This document shows, one piece after another, positions 21,166 to 31,650 of a DNA stretch of 64,000 bases. The stretch comes from Mantamonas sphyraenae (Eukaryota > CRuMs > Mantamonadidae): contig JAPMXV010000019.1 of NCBI GenBank assembly GCA_026936335.1, positions 186,001 to 250,000 on the forward strand, written 5' to 3'. A program made the position numbers and the translations under genes. Under the pieces are notes generated by a model, which made no database searches, had not been told where the DNA came from, and worked only from the letters and a program-made list of their open reading frames with translations. Numbering within the stretch: position 1 is the stretch's first letter; every line of letters starts with the position of its first letter.

Positions 21166-24100
21166 TCACACATCCACCTCTTCCTGTGCCTGCCTGCACT
21201 TGTGCATGTTCCACCGAGCAAGCGTGCGTAGTTCCTCTGCAGACGAGCCGTAGCGGCCGGCCGCATCGGGCTGGCCTGCAAAGTGCGGGTCAATCGTGCT
21301 GAATATCAGGCGTTCAAACCGCAGACGTACGTCGCGAGCACATAACGGCGTGTATGTGTCGTCATGGCTGTCCCTGGCGGCCTGTTTCGTGGTCTGGTCG
21401 TCGCCTTCCACCCTGGGGGTGTCGTCGTCCAAGTTCAGATCCCCATCCGCCTCCTCCTCCTCCTGCAGGACCTCCTCATGCTTGGGCTCACTGCTGCCTG
21501 GCGTTGTGGCAGCCACTTTGGCCCACATGTTGATGGCGGGTCCGTTGAGACCGACGCAGTGGTAGATACAGGCCATGTTGTACAGGCTCTCGAGGTTGTT
21601 GTTGCGCAGCTCACGGTAGCGTTGCAGGAATCGCAGGCCGTCCTGGAGCAGGGTGTGATTGTACGTGTGCGAGTTGCTCTTGTAGTTGGAGCACAGGTTG
21701 AGGTAGGCCAGCATGAGGAGCATGGTGGGTTCGTTGCGGCCATAGCCTTCGTCAAACAATTCGCGCACCTTGTGCTTCTCGTGAACAGGGTGCACAGGGT
21801 GGCCGTCGTAGCCAGCCTGGGCCATGCCCATGGCCGTCACAAACACGTTGACGTTGTCTTTTCCGGACAGGCGTGCGTTCTGCATGCGCTTGCTCACCTG
21901 TGGCCACACGTCTGGCTCAACGCGGAGGAAGTGGCCGAGGAGGTTGAGCACAATTGTCTGCTCCATGTTCTGCATGCCGCGGAACTGCTTGCCATTGTTG
22001 AACAACTCCACAGCCGCTTGTTTGCGTTCTGTGTGCAGGTATACGACGAGCAACAGGCACGTGATGGGTTTGACCAGTTTCGTTTTGGATTTGGTGCCAT
22101 TGGACACCACCAAACGCATCAATCCCAGCGCATCTTCCACGCGGTCTCGACAGACCAGAGCCATCAGATAGACCAGTAGAGGATGTCGCATCGAATCTGC
22201 ATCCTCCTCCTGCACGCTGGGGTCAACCATGTCTGCCAGAGCCTTTACCATGCTGAGGGTGTCGCGCGTGCCCTCCAGCAGCAGCCGATCCATGACATCC
22301 ACCAGATCCATGTCGTCCTCAAGCTGCAGCGCTTGTTCCAGCTTTGAGTACACTCGCTGCACCTCCTGCACGCACAGGGCATCCTCGCTGGTGCCGCGAC
22401 GACCACCGCCGCCGCCGCCGCGTCTTGAAGTGCCCGCGCCAACGCTACCATCGTCAATCGAATACAAATTCGACGGCGAGGACGATGTGTACGATGACAT
22501 TGAGGACGAGGACGAGGACGAGGATGATGATGATGATGATGATGTCGCAGCTGCAGTGGATGACGACGACTGGCTGGTTCGCAACTTTTCGCCGCGGATC
22601 CAGGTACGAAGCGTGCTGTACAAGGTTGCGTCGTCGTCGTCGTCGTCGTCGTCGTCGGCATTGTCTGACACCTGCCTTTCCATGTGCGCGTTGATGATGG
22701 AAGCGATGGCAAATATGCGGTGCGGAGTGGGTTGCGGCACACGAAGCTTGTCAAAGTGATCTGCGGTTTCGCCAAGCACAGAGACGATGCTGGCCAGCTG
22801 GGCAGGCAACTCCAGCGCAATGGCCGAGTCCACCAAATCGGGAAGGAGCTGCGCAGCCATGGCACGCATGGAGGGTGTGTGTGCAACGCTGTCGAGCGGG
22901 TTGTGCAACGCATCCCACAGGCGCACGAGCACACTGAGAGCGAGCTTGCGTGCGCGCAATAGCTGCTGCCTGCGCACACCTGAATTGATGAGCCTCTTGC
23001 GCGGCTGAACGAGCTCAAAGCACACTTTGCGCACCGTCTGGGCATCCTTGTCCAGAGCAAGTGGCACGTGAAGGGACATTTCAAGCAGCTCGTGCAGCTG
23101 ATCCGTTTCTTCGGCCAGATACATGTACACGTGGACACATTGCATGAGGGAGGACAGGTTGCTGTGCATGGGGTTGACGTCTAGGCCCCTGCGCTGCACA
23201 ACTGTGTCGTAGGCGCGGATGCAGGCAGCCGCCTCAAGCACACAGTTCATCTCCATGCAAAAATGCAAAAGTTGTTCCATAAAGGTGTTGTTGGGCAGCG
23301 CAAGGTCAGGCCAGCCTGCGCCCCAGCTGGTAAGCTCGGGCTTCCACTTGCGGCCGCGCACCCGGTTGCTTAGCGGCTGCAAACTCTCATCGATGTCGTC
23401 CAAGCCCGAAGGCACACCGTTGGACAGCATGTACGCATGGAAGGTCAGCAGCATGCACTTGAGGGCCTGTGAGCGCTTGCTCCTTTTCCACATTGTCAGG
23501 GCAAACGAATGGGCAACCGTGTCGTGTTTGAATCCACGCGCAGGGTGCTTCAGGTAAGCCTCCATGTTTTTGCTCACTGCCTCGTACTGCTTGCCTGCCT
23601 GGATATTGGCACCAGTGCGCAGGAAATAGTTGTGCACAACCGTGTACCTGTGCGTGAGGCGTGGTTGGAAGTGTCAGAGTGGCCAGCCCAAAAAACCGGA
23701 ACCCAGCTGCTCACTTACTGGTCGCGCTGTTGGTTCAGCATGGTGATCATGCGCTTGATGGTGCCATAGAGAATGGCAATGACCTTTTCTGTGGCGACAT
23801 TTCCTGCGAGCGTGACTGTGGGCAAGGGCATGTACTGGATGGACACGGCAACGTAGCGAGCGCAGTGCAACCAATGCACACGCTCGTCGAGGGCGGTGCT
23901 GAGCAGTTCCAAACTCTGCTCCATCATCTGTTCCAGCGTGTTCTGGTCCATTTCTGGATCGTGGAGCATGCGCACAAGGCGTCCTATCTGTACGTGCAGG
24001 GTGACGATGCCGTTGATCCGGTTGCTCTCCACCTTGGTTCGCTGCTCCTCCAGTTGCGACAGAAACCCTGTGACGCGCGGCGTGTACTCCCAAGGTGTGG

Positions 24101-24665
24101 GTGGGCTGCTTTGCATGATGCTGCTCCAGCGTGCGAGCACGCGCAGCGCCACTTCGTCCGCCAGGCATTTCGCTTCCTTCTCCAGCAAGGCTTCGGTGTC
24201 TGCCTGCAGTGCCACTCCCGTGTACACCTCTTCCTGCTGCTGGCTCTGTGTTTTGCTGGTGTCCACCTGTGCAGGCGCGTTGTACGCAGCCACAGACACC
24301 CAGCTCTCTGTTGACGGGACGCGCTGACGTTTGCGCGCGGGCACCAGCGCCGCGAACTCCTCCTCCTCGCCTTCCTCACCCTCATCGACCTCCTCTCGCT
24401 CACGCACACGTGATGCATGCGATGACACAGAATCGCTATCCAGCGACCCGTCGTTGTCGTCGTCAAACGCCTCGTCGTCCTCGTCCTCTGGCTCGTCCTC
24501 GTCGGGCGAGGAAGAGCTGTCGTCGTCGTGATCAAACCCACCCCCTGCCATCGCACCACCAAGCGCCACCACCTGCTCTGTGCCAAACCCCTCTTCTTGC
24601 ACATAGCCATGTTGGGACTGGCTGAACGCCTGGAATTCAGCGTCGTCCTCGTCGTCAAAGTCCAT
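21166..24665 (-). CDS. TFIIIC102/GTF3C3-like TPR protein (tentative)
   Basis: Two exons (23719-24665, 21166-23647) give 1142 aa. The N-terminal 110 residues are very acidic with Asp/Glu and Ser runs, like the start of GTF3C3/Tfc4. The body is all-helical and TPR-like. Asp and Ser tracts (about residues 340-400 of exon 2) interrupt it. The best clue is near the C-terminus: a TLLQDGLRFLQRYREL segment followed by LESLYNMACIYHCVGLNGPA. It parallels the GTF3C3 end, where a FLNRYL.L segment precedes a FYNLGR..HQLGL.H.A segment. That subunit assembles TFIIIB at RNA polymerase III genes. The N-terminal TPRs are too divergent to assign by eye, so another large TPR protein is possible. It sits 120 bp upstream of the CDK gene. 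Confidence 0.5.
22492..22560. repeat. GAC/GAT trinucleotide tract encoding poly-Ser
   Basis: GAGGAC and GATGAT triplets on the plus strand read as TCATC/TCGTC on the coding strand and encode a Ser-rich linker in the TPR protein. A companion (GTC)n tract at 22627-22660 encodes poly-Asp. Confidence 0.75.
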
Positions 24666-24753
24666 GTGGAGGGGAAGTCGCTTGCGCTTTGTTTGGTTGG
24701 ACTGGTGCGTGTGTGTGTTGTGTGTGTCACCCACCCGCATGCTCACACATCTT

Positions 24754-25812
24754 CTATTCGATGGTGTCCAGTACACTGGTCAGGTCTTGGAGGAAGCGGA
24801 CGAAGCGCATGGCGTAGCGTGGGGGCGGAACGGTGCTGAGGGTGTCTGTCTCACTCTTGATGCTCTTGAACAGCTTCGCCAGCTTCTTCTTGCCATTGTA
24901 CACCTGCAAAATGTCGATGATGCCGCAAACGTACACCGTGGAGCCAACACGCCACGCTCGCGTGCTGGGTGTCCATTGGGAGTCGTTGAGGTGGTGCAGG
25001 TCCTCGTCGTCGACGTGATACACGGCCAGCAGCAGCGAGTAGTCCATGATGGCGCACATTTGCAAGAGGGCGACGTCGGAGCGCAGCTGTTCCACCCAAG
25101 CGTCACACATGTCCTGGGACGGAAAGGCGATGCGCAGGTCACCCACGTCGAGGTCCTTGCGCACGCTTGTGGGCTTGAGCGAGTCCGCATCGCCCGAGGT
25201 GCGACCTGCTGTGGATCCTTTGAGGTCAAAGAGCAGATCCATGTGGAGATGGGCCAGGTCTGTGTGTACGGGGTCAAAAACGCTGTCCATGACGAGGACG
25301 TGCTGCTTGACCCCGGAGGCGGTGTGCTCGAGTTTGTAGAGAGCCAGGAAGCGGCAGAGCATGGTGGTGGGATTGGAGCGCAGGTGGCGTGTGTATGCAG
25401 GCAGGAGTTGCAGCATGGCCTTTGCTTCATGCATGGGCAGAGTCTTGAAGACCAGACGTCCGTTTGCCGAGGCGCAGAGCATGCTGCCACTCTTGCCAGG
25501 CGATCCCATGTCGTTCACTTTCTGCTTTTCGTCCAAACACTCCAGATAGGCGTCTGTGGACCAGCCCAGGAGGGTGCGCACCTTGGCAAAGACAAAGGGC
25601 GCGTAGGCAGTGACCACTCCGTCGTCTGCCGCATCTGTGTCCTCAGTTGCCTCAAAGTCGCGTTGTTTCATGCTGCGTTGTGTCAGCTGGTCGTCGTCCC
25701 AATCACTCAGGAGTGCTGTGGCGCCCTGCAGGAGCAGCTGTGTGTGTGCCGCGGTGGACGGTGTCTCGCCGACCCCATGTTCATCATCCCCGGACCCGCC
25801 TGTGGTGCTCAT
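24754..25812 (-). CDS. Phosphatidylinositol phosphate kinase (PIP5K/PIP4K family), compact
   Basis: Single exon of 352 aa; ATG at 25812, TAG at 24754-24756. Family signatures appear in order. YAPFVFAKVRTLLG and SPGKSGS form the phosphate-binding loop. LVFKTL carries the ATP-binding Lys, and LLPAYTRHLRSNPTTMLCRF follows. Next come DLKGST, MDYSLLLAVYHV (catalytic) and GIIDILQVYNGKKKLA with the metal-binding IID. The end is a short loop reading TLSTVPPPRYAMRFVRFL. It makes PI(4,5)P2 or a related lipid at membranes. There are no N-terminal MORN, FYVE or GPCR-like domains. Which substrate isomer it uses depends on the activation loop, here unusually short, so PIP5K versus PIP4K cannot be decided. 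Confidence 0.88.
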   Translation of the reverse strand: MSTTGGSGDDEHGVGETPSTAAHTQLLLQGATALLSDWDDDQLTQRSMKQRDFEATEDTDAADDGVVTAYAPFVFAKVRTLLGWSTDAYLECLDEKQKVNDMGSPGKSGSMLCASANGRLVFKTLPMHEAKAMLQLLPAYTRHLRSNPTTMLCRFLALYKLEHTASGVKQHVLVMDSVFDPVHTDLAHLHMDLLFDLKGSTAGRTSGDADSLKPTSVRKDLDVGDLRIAFPSQDMCDAWVEQLRSDVALLQMCAIMDYSLLLAVYHVDDEDLHHLNDSQWTPSTRAWRVGSTVYVCGIIDILQVYNGKKKLAKLFKSIKSETDTLSTVPPPRYAMRFVRFLQDLTSVLDTIE

Positions 25813-26002
25813 GGCAGTGGTGGTACAACGAAAAGTCGGGGTTGCAAGTGCAAGCGGACGAATCGGAGGCAGGAGGGGGATTTGAGCTGGGAGAGCGAGA
25901 GCAAGAGAGCGCAAGGGACGACAGACATGGAAGCAGCGGTTTTTTGTTTGTTGGTGTTGGGTCCAGGTCCACAACACGGAGGATCCTCGGTTCTGGAATT
26001 CT

Positions 26003-27077
26003 TCAGTTCTTCTCAGGCACGAGGTCGGGCAGGTCGTCGTCGTCCGAGTCCTCCTCGTCAAAGTTAAGGCCGTCGAGGCCACCCGCACCGCCAGCACCGC
26101 CAGCGTTGAGCTGGGCCATCATCTGGGACAGGTCCATGCCACCGGCACCACCCATGCCACCCATGCCACCCATGCCACCCATGCCACCCATGCCTCCCAT
26201 GCCTCCGCCACCCATCATCTGGCTAAAGTCCATGCCCGACGTGTCAAACGCGTTCTCGTCCTCGCTGTCGTCCTCGTCACGCCAGCGGGCCCAGTCGATG
26301 GAGATGAACTTGAGCTTCTTCTCCTTGACCAGGTAGGGCCAGTAGCCGTCGTCCTGCTTGGTGAGCAGGAACTGAGTGTCACGGCCGCGCACAAGCATCT
26401 TTGCGTCCTGTGGGTTGTTGGTGACCAGGCATTCGGGTGTGTGAGAGTCGTGTGTTTATGTGCGCATGTGTGTATGTGTGCGTGGGTATGTGTGCAGGAC
26501 GTTGATGCGTGTGCGTCGTGTGTTGTGCAACGACCCGCCGTTTGTGCGTCGCAGGCGGAAATGCAAGGCGGAAACTGGCCTGTGGTCGCCCTGCACAAAT
26601 ACTGTGCTGGCGTCTGGATGCACATGCGCTCTGTACTGTACACTCACCTCTGTGTTGACCTGCTTGTACAGGTTGAGTTCGACAGAATAGCGCTTGCCCT
26701 CGTCCTTGTTGGTGCCGGCAAACACGAGCTTTTCCGCCTCCAGGGTGTGTTCCACATCGGCAAGATCAGCCACGTCGATGGTGATCCACAGCGAGTCTGC
26801 ACGCTGGGCCCACTTGACGCTTGGGGTCACATTGCTCAGGTTGTCCGAAGTGCTGTTTCAGTGGTGAGCAGTTGTGTGAGTGCTCATGGGCGTGTGTACG
26901 TGTGGGTGTGTTTCCGTCTTGAGAGAGGGCCCTCCAAACCCATGGTCGCACTCCAACGAGCGACTAGGACCGAACCAGCACATCCACAGCGCATGTGCAA
27001 ACGTGTGCAGAGTCCAAGACGAGTGTGCGTGCGTGTGTGTGCGTGCGTGTGTGTGTGCATGGCAAAGCATACCTCAT
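26003..27077 (-). CDS. PTGES3: p23/Sba1 HSP90 co-chaperone
   Basis: Three exons give 204 aa: 27073-27077 (only ATGAG), 26648-26852, 26003-26407. The reading is MSTSDNLSNVTPSVKWAQRA, then DSLWITIDVADL and KLVFAGTNKDEGKRYSVELN, with NTE joined to DAKMLVRGRDTQFLLTKQ. That gives the CS/p23 beta-sandwich with WPYLVKEKKLKFISIDWARW, the conserved stretch that docks on HSP90's N-domain. The tail is acidic and has a GGM/GMG repeat region (about residues 150-175) before the final Asp-rich DLPDLVPEKN. Animal p23 is about 160 aa, so the extra length is the Gly-Met repeat. It lies 49 bp downstream of uS9m on the same strand. Confidence 0.92.
26146..26205. repeat. 9-bp tandem repeat (ATGCCACCC) encoding Gly-Gly-Met
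   Basis: At least five copies of a 9-bp unit encode GGM repeats in the p23 tail, with slight variation (ATGCCTCCC) toward the right end. Confidence 0.85.
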
Positions 27078-27126
27078 GTTGGTGGTTTCGTTTGTTTTGG
27101 GGTGACTCCACATGCGCTGCACTTGT

Positions 27127-27975
27127 TCATCGCTTGACCCACTGGAAGGCACGCCTGGCCTTCTTGCGCCCGGCCTTCTTGCGTTCCACAACACGCGGGT
27201 CGCGTGTGAGCAGGCCGTACGGCTTGAGGGCAGGACGCAGGCTTGGGTCTGTGGCCACCAGCGCCTTGCTGATGCCATGGCGCACGGCTCCAGCCTGTCC
27301 CGTGAGTCCACCACCCTTGACGGTGCACTCGACGTCGTACTGACCCCACTGGCCAGTGACCATGAAGGGTTGCAGGAGCAAACCCACGTGGGCCTCTCTG
27401 CCAAAGTACTCCGTGTGTTCCTTGCCATTGATGATCACCTGTCCACTGCCACTGCGCAGCCATACGCGGGCCACAGCCTCCTTGCGCTTGCCTGTGGCAT
27501 ACACGCGGCCAAGTGCGTCTGACGTGGCCGCGCGCCTTGCGCCCATTCCACTCGAGCTCCCTGCGCCTGCACCCAGACCCTGCTGTCCCGCAGAGTTAAG
27601 TGCCTCCTCCAGTGCTTGTATTTGCATGTCCACCTGAGCCTGCACGTCCTCGTCAAACCCGTCCTCGTCCCGTCCGCTGCCGCTGCGCGCATGCGCCTCC
27701 GCCGTCGCCACTTCCGTCACCTCTGCGCGCCCCTGCTTCCTGGCCAGGTATTTTTCAAACTCTTCCTCACTCATGCGCTCCTCTGCTGGGATGAACGAAA
27801 AGTCTGCGTTCACAAACTCGTCGCTCAGGCCCTGCTTGTCCCGGTTGCGCTCGTGTTGCTGCGCCGAGCTTGCGCCCGTGTGCACTTCGCACCGCTGTAC
27901 CACCATTCCCACCACCTGTCGCCCTACGCCACTTTCCAACGCCACTCTGCCACTATGCAACCCTCGTGCAAACAT
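27127..27975 (-). CDS. MRPS9: Mitochondrial small-subunit ribosomal protein uS9m
   Basis: Single exon of 282 aa; start chosen at the ATG at 27975 because [20 protein letters not shown] is a typical basic, acid-poor import sequence. A linker of about 130 residues follows. The uS9 domain fills the last 130 residues: [68 protein letters not shown], ending [12 protein letters not shown]. The final KR is the universally conserved tail that contacts P-site tRNA. The open frame continues upstream to 28431 but becomes unconvincing. It shares a 289-bp upstream region with the divergent citrate synthase gene, another mitochondrial protein. Confidence 0.93.
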   Translation of the reverse strand: MFARGLHSGRVALESGVGRQVVGMVVQRCEVHTGASSAQQHERNRDKQGLSDEFVNADFSFIPAEERMSEEEFEKYLARKQGRAEVTEVATAEAHARSGSGRDEDGFDEDVQAQVDMQIQALEEALNSAGQQGLGAGAGSSSGMGARRAATSDALGRVYATGKRKEAVARVWLRSGSGQVIINGKEHTEYFGREAHVGLLLQPFMVTGQWGQYDVECTVKGGGLTGQAGAVRHGISKALVATDPSLRPALKPYGLLTRDPRVVERKKAGRKKARRAFQWVKR

Positions 27976-28264
27976 CCACGTGTGTCCTCTCTGAAATGGA
28001 GTGGTTGGCTGCGCTCGCGATTGACACCCACAATTCTGTCCATGTCTGCAGCCTGCTCGCGGTGAACATGCATTGCAGACTGCATTGTTGGACGTGGATG
28101 CCACCTTGCCTGCACGTAGGGTTGCGGGTGGATGCCGCAAGCGGGGCCACCCGAACTGCAAAAAGTTTACTCCTGTGAGTGCTTCTGCGTTTTCCTTCTT
28201 CGCCTCCCACGCCCCGAAATCGCCCCGCTGACACCCAACACGCGCCACGCAGACACAAACCCAC
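27976..28264. promoter_or_regulatory. Divergent upstream region of uS9m and citrate synthase
   Basis: This 289-bp interval lies between two start codons of mitochondrial proteins and could be a shared bidirectional promoter coordinating them (inference). I see no TATA box, no repeat and no RNA gene in it. Confidence 0.45.
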
Positions 28265-30384
28265 ATGTTCTCTCGTGTTGCTCGCCCTGCCTTTACCAAC
28301 ACCGCTGCGGTAGGTTGAGACCCGTCTCGAGAGCCTGTGTGGGCCGATCTTGTGCGAGTCGAAGTTCCGCAAGCGCATTGAGTCTGACACCGAAACCCCC
28401 TTCCCCGTGCCCCATTCTCATTCATCCCCATGCTCCCAACTGCACACAGATCTCGCGCGTCGGCTCCTCCGCCGCCCCGTCCGCTGTCGGTGCCTCTCGT
28501 GGCTATGCCACGCAGGACCAGTCGGGTGTACGTTGCGTTTTCGTTTGGCTTTTCGGCCCGCGAAAGGATTTCCTCCGAAACCCTCTTGGCGCACGTGCGC
28601 CTGCAGTAGGCTGCCTGTGCATGTGTACAGCGTCATGCTCGTGCACTCCTGCTCTGGGGCCGCAGAGTACCAGCCATACAATTTCCCTGCAAGCTTGGTA
28701 CTTCCCTGCTGCCGCCCGGCCTCTGCCACACACGCAAAAAGCTGACGCCCCAACTGTTCGGCGCTTTTTCCTGCGCAGCTGCTGGACCGCATGATGGAGC
28801 TGGTGCCCGAGAAGCAGGCCGAGGTGATTGACACCAAGAAGAAGTACGGCAGCGAGATTCTCGGCACGTGCACCGTTGACCAGGTATGTTGCAAACGGCG
28901 CAAAAGGTGTCCTCCGCTTCCGTCACGGTTTTCCATCCACTGCGCCCTCGCCACTGTGCCCATGTGCTGACCCCTTTGGTGTGCCCTTTTGGTTGCCCCC
29001 CACGAATTGTCCTTTGTACCTACTGCTCGCTGCGTGCGTGGCACCCGTCATCCCAACCACAGGCGTACGGAGGCATCCGCGACGTCTCGTGCATGGTCAC
29101 CGAGACCTCTCTGCTGGACCCAGAGGAGGTAGGTCTCCACACATGCCCACAGACACAGGCTGTGCACAGACGATGATCACACCACTCACACACACACGCA
29201 CACACTCACATGTGACTCATTTCCTACCCTGCGCGCACTTGCCTCAGGGCATCCGCTTCCGAGGCCTGTCCATCCCCGAGTGCCAGGAGCAGCTGCCCAA
29301 GGCTGAGGGAGGTGAGGAGCCGCTGGCCGAGTCGCTGCTGTGGCTGCTGTTCACGGGCGAGGTGCCCACCACGGAGCAGGTGCGTGCTCTGAGCGCTGAG
29401 CTGGAGAGCCGCGCACAGATTCCGGAGCACGTGAGCCAGGTGCTGGCCAACATGAAGAACTGCCACCCGATGTCGCAGTTCATTGCCGGTGTGACCGCAG
29501 CCAACTCGGACTCGCTGTTTGCCAAGGCCTACCGTGAGGGCATCAACAAGAAGGAGTACTGGAAGGTTGCGTTTGAGGACTCGCTCAACGTGATTGCCCG
29601 CGTGCCCGTCATCGCCGCACAGATCTACCAGAACACGTACCGCGACGGAGTGCTGCCCGAGGCCCCCAAGGGTGGCGACTACGACATGGGCAAGGCCTTT
29701 GCCACGCAGCTGGGCTTTGGTGACAACCACGACTTTGTCGAGCTCATGCGCCTGTACCTGGTGATCCACTCGGACCACGAGGGAGGCAACGTGTCTGCAC
29801 ACACCACCCACCTGGTTGGCTCCGCCCTGTCCGACCCCTACCTGTCGCTGGCCGGCGGTCTGGCTGGTCTGGCTGGACCCCTGCACGGCCTGGCCAACCA
29901 GGAGGTGCTGCGCTGGCTGCTCCACGTGCGCGAGGAGACCGGCAACCGCGACCTGACCAAGGAGGAGCTCACGCAGTACTGCTGGGACACCCTCAACTCA
30001 GGCAAGGTCATCCCGGGTTTCGGCCACGCTGTGCTTCGCAAGACCGACCCGCGTTACATGTGCCAGCGTGAGTTTGCCCAGAAGCATCTGCCGGACGACC
30101 CCATGTTCAAGCTGGTGTCTGACCTGTACGAGGTTGTGCCCAAGGTCCTCACCGAGCAGGGCAAGACCAAGAACCCCTGGCCCAACGTCGATGCCCACTC
30201 GGGTGTCCTCCTCCAATACTACAACCTCAACGAGTTTGACTACTACACCGTCATGTTTGGCGTCTCCCGCGCCCTCGGTGTGCTCCCGTCGCTCGTCTGG
30301 GACCGCGCCCTGGGCCTGCCCATCGAGCGCCCCAAGAGCGTCACCACCGAGTGGATCCGCGCCAACTTTGGCAACGAGCAGTGA
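28265..30384 (+). CDS. CS: Mitochondrial citrate synthase
   Basis: Five exons, all phase 0: 28265-28309, 28450-28527, 28779-28883, 29063-29128, 29248-30384; 476 aa. The presequence [15 protein letters not shown] is split by intron 1 and continues to RGYAT. The mature enzyme is of the eukaryotic mitochondrial type. [13 protein letters not shown] and [12 protein letters not shown] lead to three catalytic residues: His in GPLHGLANQ, His in [15 protein letters not shown] and Asp in [13 protein letters not shown]. It condenses acetyl-CoA and oxaloacetate in the TCA cycle. Exon 2 ends at the GTACGT donor after TCGGGT, giving the [12 protein letters not shown] junction. The C-terminus lacks a peroxisomal SKL signal. 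Confidence 0.97.
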
Positions 30385-30419
30385 GCGACCGCACGCCCTG
30401 CTGCTTGTGTGTGATAGAG

Positions 30420-30454
30420 TGAGTGAGTCAGTGAGTGTGTGTGTGTGTGTGCGT
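30420..30454. repeat. GTGA / GT simple repeats downstream of citrate synthase
   Basis: GTGAGTGAGTCAGTGAGTG is followed by a (GT)n tract. Both fall in the 144-bp interval between the convergent stop codons of CS and the thioredoxin/lectin gene. Confidence 0.7.
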
Positions 30455-30528
30455 GCGTGGGTGGCATGCCAAGACCGCATGGGATCCGACAAACAAAACG
30501 GCTGTATTCATCTCAATTTTCAGCTCAA

Positions 30529-31587
30529 TTAATTTGTTTTCCAGCTGCCTCCACCTCGCTGTGTGCGTACCCACAGCACAACGACTGCGAGCAGCACGGG
30601 TAGCGTGATGGCCACGGCGCCCGTAGTGCCTAGTTGGCCAAACAGGCCGCTGGGCTTTTGCTGTGCGGGGTTTCGCACCACCGAGCGAACGTGGCCTCGC
30701 TGACAGACGTAGGGCACGCGGCGAGAGCACAGATCCAGACGCACAGTGCCGTCTTGGTCGATGAGTGCACACTGGTTGGGTTTGTTGCGATTCAGCTTGC
30801 TGTTGGGCCCCGGTGCAGCCGCGTCCTTCTCGTCCACGTCGCTGGCCAGCAGACGCGCCACCTCAGAGGTGGGCTCCAGCAAGCCACGCTCCTCATCGCT
30901 CCAACGAAGGCGCACGTCACCCATGGTGTTGTGCAGGCCGAGCCAGGTGGGGCCGCCGGCGGTGATGTTTGCGCGCACCGCTTCGACGTCAGCCAACGAG
31001 TCCACGCCAGAGAGCAGATGGCCACCGGATGCAAGACAGGCAGCCTCGGCGCGGTCCCAGGCAGCGATTTGCTTTCCATCGCCGCCGTAGTATCGGAACA
31101 TGACCCCCTTCTGGAGGGTGGTGTCCCAGTCGGCGACGCTTGCCGAGTCGTAGTGGGCTCGTTTGTCCTGCACATACTCCACAAGCGCCTCCTTGGTGCG
31201 TGCACCCGTGTACACGTCGCCCTCGCTACTTCCACCGGCAAAGAACTTGATGGTTGGGTAGCCACGGACGCCCTCGGCGTCACACAGCGAACCGTGAGTC
31301 ACGCAGTTAACCTCGGCAATCACCACAGCCGCGTCTCGGGCAAAGTGCTCCGCCACCTCTTTGTATGTCGGTGCCAATGCCTGGCAATGGCCACACCACG
31401 GGGCAAAGAATTTGACCAGAGTGTCGTGCTCCTTGCTGCTCACAGTGCTTGCAAACACAGACGGATCCAAGTCCACAACGTCGTTGGCGTCGGCATGCAC
31501 CGTGGGAACCAGCAGCAACGATGCCACACACACACACGCCATCATGATGGCCATTACCATCCTTGTGCTGCCAAACAGCGGCGACAT
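30529..31587 (-). CDS. Thioredoxin-like / C-type-lectin-like type I membrane protein
   Basis: Single exon of 352 aa; ATG at 31587, TAA at 30529-30531. A signal peptide (residues 1-34) has a hydrophobic core IMMACVCVASLLLV. Residues 35-140 form a PDI-type thioredoxin domain with active site FFAPWCGHCQAL (CGHC at 65-68) and cis-Pro segment GYPTIKFFAGG. Residues about 155-300 look like a C-type-lectin fold: FRYYGGDGKQIAAWDRAEAAC, then GGHLLSGVD, WLGLHNTMGDVRLRWSDEE, NQCALIDQDGTVRLDLCSRRVPYVCQ. A single membrane span (ITLPVLLAVVVLWV) and a short basic tail end it. PDI with a lectin domain suggests an ER oxidoreductase that binds glycoproteins directly (inference). No KDEL is present. Confidence 0.85.
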   Translation of the reverse strand: MSPLFGSTRMVMAIMMACVCVASLLLVPTVHADANDVVDLDPSVFASTVSSKEHDTLVKFFAPWCGHCQALAPTYKEVAEHFARDAAVVIAEVNCVTHGSLCDAEGVRGYPTIKFFAGGSSEGDVYTGARTKEALVEYVQDKRAHYDSASVADWDTTLQKGVMFRYYGGDGKQIAAWDRAEAACLASGGHLLSGVDSLADVEAVRANITAGGPTWLGLHNTMGDVRLRWSDEERGLLEPTSEVARLLASDVDEKDAAAPGPNSKLNRNKPNQCALIDQDGTVRLDLCSRRVPYVCQRGHVRSVVRNPAQQKPSGLFGQLGTTGAVAITLPVLLAVVVLWVRTQRGGGSWKTN

Positions 31588-31650
31588 GTCCTGTGCCTGT
31601 GCTCTGTGTGGGATTGCTGGCACTCGCGCACCCAACGCAAGCAAAGATTC

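Noticed and set aside
30634..31650. Plus-strand open frame joined to the coiled-coil gene
   Set aside because: This part is antisense to the thioredoxin/lectin gene; the real start is the ATG at 31651.
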